Part shown: positions 14,332-16,691 of the stretch, one piece after another
How positions within the stretch are numbered: position 1 is the stretch's first letter
Layout of the letters: every line of letters begins with the position of its first letter
Source: Spirochaetia bacterium
Lineage (GTDB): Bacteria > Spirochaetota > Spirochaetia > Treponematales > Breznakiellaceae
Assembly: GCA_026002305.1 (NCBI GenBank)
Contig: BOBI01000034.1
Span: 1-16,691 of the forward strand
Reading direction: 5' to 3'
DNA: 16,691 nucleotides
Translations under genes and position numbers: made by a program
The notes under the pieces: model-generated
The model's input: only the letters and a program-made list of their open reading frames with translations
The model's database searches: none
Told to the model about the DNA's origin: nothing

Positions 14332-14847
14332 CTACAAATTGCCTTCAAGCGCGTTTTTGCGTTTTGTTGCAAGGGTGTCGGCAAAGGCATCTTCTGTTAC
14401 AAGAGCCAACGCTTCTGTCGGGCAAACGCGTACACATTGCGGATTGTCGGCTACGCCTTTGCAAAGATCGCATTTATTGGCGAGCTTCTTTGCGGTACCG
14501 TCGGTGTTTACTTCCGCCGTTTCCACGATCTCGACCGCCCCGAAAGGACAGGCGATAACGCAGTTTTTACAGCCGATGCATTTCTTTTGGTCGATGCTGA
14601 CAATCCCGTCTTTTATGCTGATTGCGCCGGACATACAGGCTTGTTTGCAGGCGGCGTTTTCGCAGTGGCGGCATTGAACCGGCGCGCTCAACTTGGCGGT
14701 TTTTACCATAAAGAGGCGCGGGTTAAAAGAATAGCCATCGGGATCAATTTCAAAAATACGTTTGCCTTCGTGCGCTACAACGCAGGCAATCATACAGGTT
14801 CTGCAGCCGATACAGCGCAGTGGTGTTGCTTTTACGAAAGAATTCAT
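14332..14847 (-). CDS. hycB: HycB/HydN-like electron-transfer ferredoxin with four [4Fe-4S] clusters
   Basis: The 171-residue protein has sixteen cysteines in the four-cluster layout of HydN/HycB-type subunits: C12/C15/C18/C22, C59/C62/C67/C71, C90/C93/C96/C100 and C126/C129/C138/C142. N-terminal MNSFV followed by CIGCRTC-IACVVAHE is typical of HydN. Such proteins carry electrons from the formate dehydrogenase H catalytic subunit to a hydrogenase or another acceptor. The ATG has a strong AAGGAGG (minus strand, 14860-14854) six bases upstream. It follows fdhF after a 61-base gap that is filled by a small reading frame and a hairpin. A HycB function is supported by linkage. A hydrogenase partner is not seen in this window. 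Confidence 0.9.
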   Translation of the reverse strand: MNSFVKATPLRCIGCRTCMIACVVAHEGKRIFEIDPDGYSFNPRLFMVKTAKLSAPVQCRHCENAACKQACMSGAISIKDGIVSIDQKKCIGCKNCVIACPFGAVEIVETAEVNTDGTAKKLANKCDLCKGVADNPQCVRVCPTEALALVTEDAFADTLATKRKNALEGNL

Positions 14848-14912
14848 ACTGTGCCTCCTTGTAACCGCCTCGCATTATGCGAGGCAACGATAATCGAAAC
14901 AAATGAGTTCAT
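14844..14912 (-). CDS. 22-codon mini-ORF between fdhF and hycB
   Basis: The frame starts at ATG 14912, overlaps the fdhF stop in ATGA, and ends in TGA at 14846-14844, overlapping the hycB start in another ATGA. GAGGGGG, seven bases before its ATG, is a good Shine-Dalgarno sequence. Its first five residues, MNSFV, are the same as those of HycB, and then the match ends. It could be a coupling peptide, or a leftover of a duplicated or rearranged hycB start. It is too short to recognise as a protein family, and its translation is a prediction. Confidence 0.4.
   Translation of the reverse strand: MNSFVSIIVASHNARRLQGGTV
14867..14885 (-). other. Hairpin in the fdhF-hycB gap
   Basis: GCCTCGCA (14867-14874) and TGCGAGGC (14878-14885) form a perfect 8-bp GC-rich stem with a 3-base loop. 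On the transcribed minus strand it lies after the fdhF stop and ends seven bases before the hycB ribosome-binding site. No T-run follows, so it is not an intrinsic terminator. It may stabilise the fdhF part of the mRNA or tune hycB translation. Confidence 0.6.
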
Positions 14913-16691
14913 GCTGATACCCCCTCTCTTGCCGCGTCAATACGCATATTCGCACGAAGATCGGATAATGTTTTATTTACCGCCTCCCATGCCGCTTTTT
15001 GATCGGGAAGTTTTTCAACCTTGCACGCGCAGTATTTGTATTCAGGCGTTTTGCTGCTTGGGTCTAATACCGAAATCGTAAGCTCGTTACAAGCGCCAAC
15101 CCACCACTGGTAAGTCATGTACACAGCGCCTTTTTTGACACGCTCCGTAACATTCGCGCGGGTAATAACCGAGCCGCGTTTTGACGAAACGCGTACCAAT
15201 TCCTTGTGTTTTATGCCGAGCGCTTCCGCGTCTTCCGGCGATATTTCCACCCAGCCCGGCTCATCCTCAAGATTGCGTAATGTACGGCAGTTGCCCGTCA
15301 TTGTGCGCACAGAATAGTGACCAACCTCGCGTACAGTGCAGAGCGTGATTGGGTACTCGTTGTTTTCAATCTCGGCAGGCGGCTGATAAGGTGATGTTTT
15401 GAGTATGCCGATTCCGTCCGGTGTGGCAAAATGCCCGTCTTTGTGGAGGAACATCGTGCCTTTGTCTTCCATGCCCTTGTCCCAGCATGGCCACTGAATA
15501 CTCACATATTTTTCGAGTTTTTCGTAGGTAACACCGTTAAATTTCGGCGAAAGGTTGATCATCTCGTTCCAAATTTCCTCGGTGTTTTTGTAATTCGGCA
15601 TCGGGTAGCCCATTGCGCGGGCTATGCGGCAAGTAATATCCCAATCGGTTAAAATATTGCCGGTTGGCTCAATCACCTTGCGTATGCGCTGGAAACCGCG
15701 ATCACTTGATGTATAACAGCCGTCATGTTCGCCCCATGCAGTAGCCGGAAGTACCGCGTCGGCGTGTTGGAGGGTTTTGTTCCAGAAAATATCCTGACAT
15801 ACAACAAAATCAACGGCATCAAGGCTTTCACGAAGTTCTTCCAGATCGGGGTCGGACTGGGCCGGATCCTCACCTGTAATATAATAAGCGTGAATTCGCT
15901 TTGCCGGATCCTTTTGATGAATTGTAAATTCCGGGATACGTGTAAGCTGAATACCCACTTTATTATCGAGTTTTACACCCCAAGCCTTCTCAAACTTTTT
16001 CTGAATTTCGGGATCGGTAACACTCTGATAGCCAGGGTATACGTTTGGCAGATCGCCCATATCGCAGGTACCCTGCACGTTGTTTTGACCACGAACCGGC
16101 CCTGTTCCGCAGGCATAGTGCCCGAAGTTACCGGTGAGCATAGCAAGCGAGCAGCAGCATTTTACCGTTTCCACGCCCTGACTGAACTGGGTGATGCCCA
16201 TTCCCCATGTTATTACAGAGTGCTTGCTGGAAGCGTATTTACGCGCTGCAAAACGTATGTCCTCAGGCGATAGCCCGCAGATTTTCGCATTGCGCTCCGG
16301 CGTGTCTTCTTTTACGACAGCCCAGAATTCATCAAAACCCTTTGTGTGGGCTTTTACAAATTCGTTGTCCATTAGGTTTTCGCTTATGATAACGTGTGCC
16401 ATCGCGTTCACCAGAGCAACATTGGTGCCGCCTTTAAGCTGAAGGTGCATATCGGCAATGCGGGCGGTTTCCGTAATGCGCGGGTCTGCACAAATAATGA
16501 ACGCGCCCTTTTCTTTTGCCCTAACAATACGCCGCGCCACAATCGGGTGACTTGCCGCCGCGTTATAGCCTATGTTAAAGATAACTTCGCAATCTTCGAT
16601 TTCCGGTATTGAAAGCGACATAGCGCCTTCACCTATTGTCTGCATGGAGCCTGCAACCGATGCGGCATGGCAGATGCGGGCGCAGTGGTCA
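14909..16691 (-). CDS. fdhF: Formate dehydrogenase H, catalytic subunit (partial, Cys form)
   Basis: The reading frame runs off the window end, leaving 593 residues. By comparison with E. coli FdhF (715 residues) about 130 N-terminal residues are missing, including the [4Fe-4S] domain. The molybdo/tungsto-bis-pterin enzyme interconverts formate and CO2. The match to FdhF is strong throughout: ADMHLQLKGGTN, WGMGITQFSQGVETV, VRGQNNVQGTCDMG, TAWGEHDGCYTSSDRGFQR, TVREVGHYS, MTGNC and YMTYQWWVGACNE. The active-site position is in view: ARICHAASVAGS, where the codon at 16670-16672 is TGC (Cys) in place of the Sec140 codon of E. coli, followed by the conserved His. The enzyme is thus selenium-independent. 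It is followed by a mini-ORF and hycB on the same strand. The true start lies outside the window. Confidence 0.95.
   Translation of the reverse strand, partial: DHCARICHAASVAGSMQTIGEGAMSLSIPEIEDCEVIFNIGYNAAASHPIVARRIVRAKEKGAFIICADPRITETARIADMHLQLKGGTNVALVNAMAHVIISENLMDNEFVKAHTKGFDEFWAVVKEDTPERNAKICGLSPEDIRFAARKYASSKHSVITWGMGITQFSQGVETVKCCCSLAMLTGNFGHYACGTGPVRGQNNVQGTCDMGDLPNVYPGYQSVTDPEIQKKFEKAWGVKLDNKVGIQLTRIPEFTIHQKDPAKRIHAYYITGEDPAQSDPDLEELRESLDAVDFVVCQDIFWNKTLQHADAVLPATAWGEHDGCYTSSDRGFQRIRKVIEPTGNILTDWDITCRIARAMGYPMPNYKNTEEIWNEMINLSPKFNGVTYEKLEKYVSIQWPCWDKGMEDKGTMFLHKDGHFATPDGIGILKTSPYQPPAEIENNEYPITLCTVREVGHYSVRTMTGNCRTLRNLEDEPGWVEISPEDAEALGIKHKELVRVSSKRGSVITRANVTERVKKGAVYMTYQWWVGACNELTISVLDPSSKTPEYKYCACKVEKLPDQKAAWEAVNKTLSDLRANMRIDAAREGVSA

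Noticed and set aside
14867..14885. The hairpin as a SECIS element or intrinsic terminator
   Set aside because: A bacterial SECIS must lie directly after an in-frame UGA within the gene, while the active site here is Cys. There is also no T-run for termination.
14437..15081. 214-residue plus-strand frame
   Set aside because: It lies antisense to hycB and fdhF, both of which are strongly supported, and shows no motif of its own.

Overview
The window looks like chromosomal DNA of an anaerobic, heterotrophic bacterium, most likely a spirochete of the Treponema type, possibly a gut-associated one. This is inferred from gene content: a formate dehydrogenase H with its HycB-like ferredoxin (as in acetogenic or formate-using termite-gut treponemes), a ribF-rpsO-pnp block, a lipoprotein followed by an exported HEAT-repeat protein, and intergenic repeats. 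No rRNA or other taxonomic marker is present, so the assignment is an inference. No CRISPR array, transposase, integrase, phage gene or tRNA was seen. Nothing here amounts to an obvious new defence or biosynthetic system. The interest lies in small hidden genes, repeats and deviant family members.

Positions 1-516 hold no convincing gene. They contain two inverted repeats (about 7-97 and 181-401) and then a promoter. Positions 517-3500 (+) form a compact housekeeping operon: a TSCPD-family small protein, a TcdA-like tRNA t6A dehydratase, peptidase T and ThiE, with gaps of 21 and 18 nt and a final ATGA overlap. Positions 3602-5269 (+) encode an orphan AAA+ ATPase with an N-terminal winged-helix-like region and a TTG start. 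Positions 5320-7911 (+) encode a lipoprotein, an exported HEAT-repeat protein and an ArsB/NhaD/SLC13-like permease, apparently co-transcribed from a near-consensus sigma-70 promoter with almost no 5' leader. Position 7962 starts ilvC, which appears to stand alone.

On the minus strand, 8991-10223 encodes a very divergent member of the glutamate/dicarboxylate (DAACS) transporter family that lacks the substrate- and sodium-binding signatures. Positions 10224-10519 are intergenic and carry a second inverted pair of the same short repeat found at the window start. On the plus strand, 10520-11181 encodes two zinc-ribbon proteins. The first is FmdB-like with a GTG start. The second is a membrane-anchored double zinc ribbon with no ATG, GTG or TTG start.

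Positions 11186-16691, all minus strand, read in transcription order fdhF (5'-truncated by the window edge, Cys form), a 22-codon mini-ORF, hycB, a kinase-less ribF, rpsO and pnp. The FdhF-HycB pair interconverts formate and CO2 and passes electrons through four [4Fe-4S] clusters. The ribF-rpsO-pnp block is a translation and RNA-turnover operon with tight coupling between rpsO and pnp.
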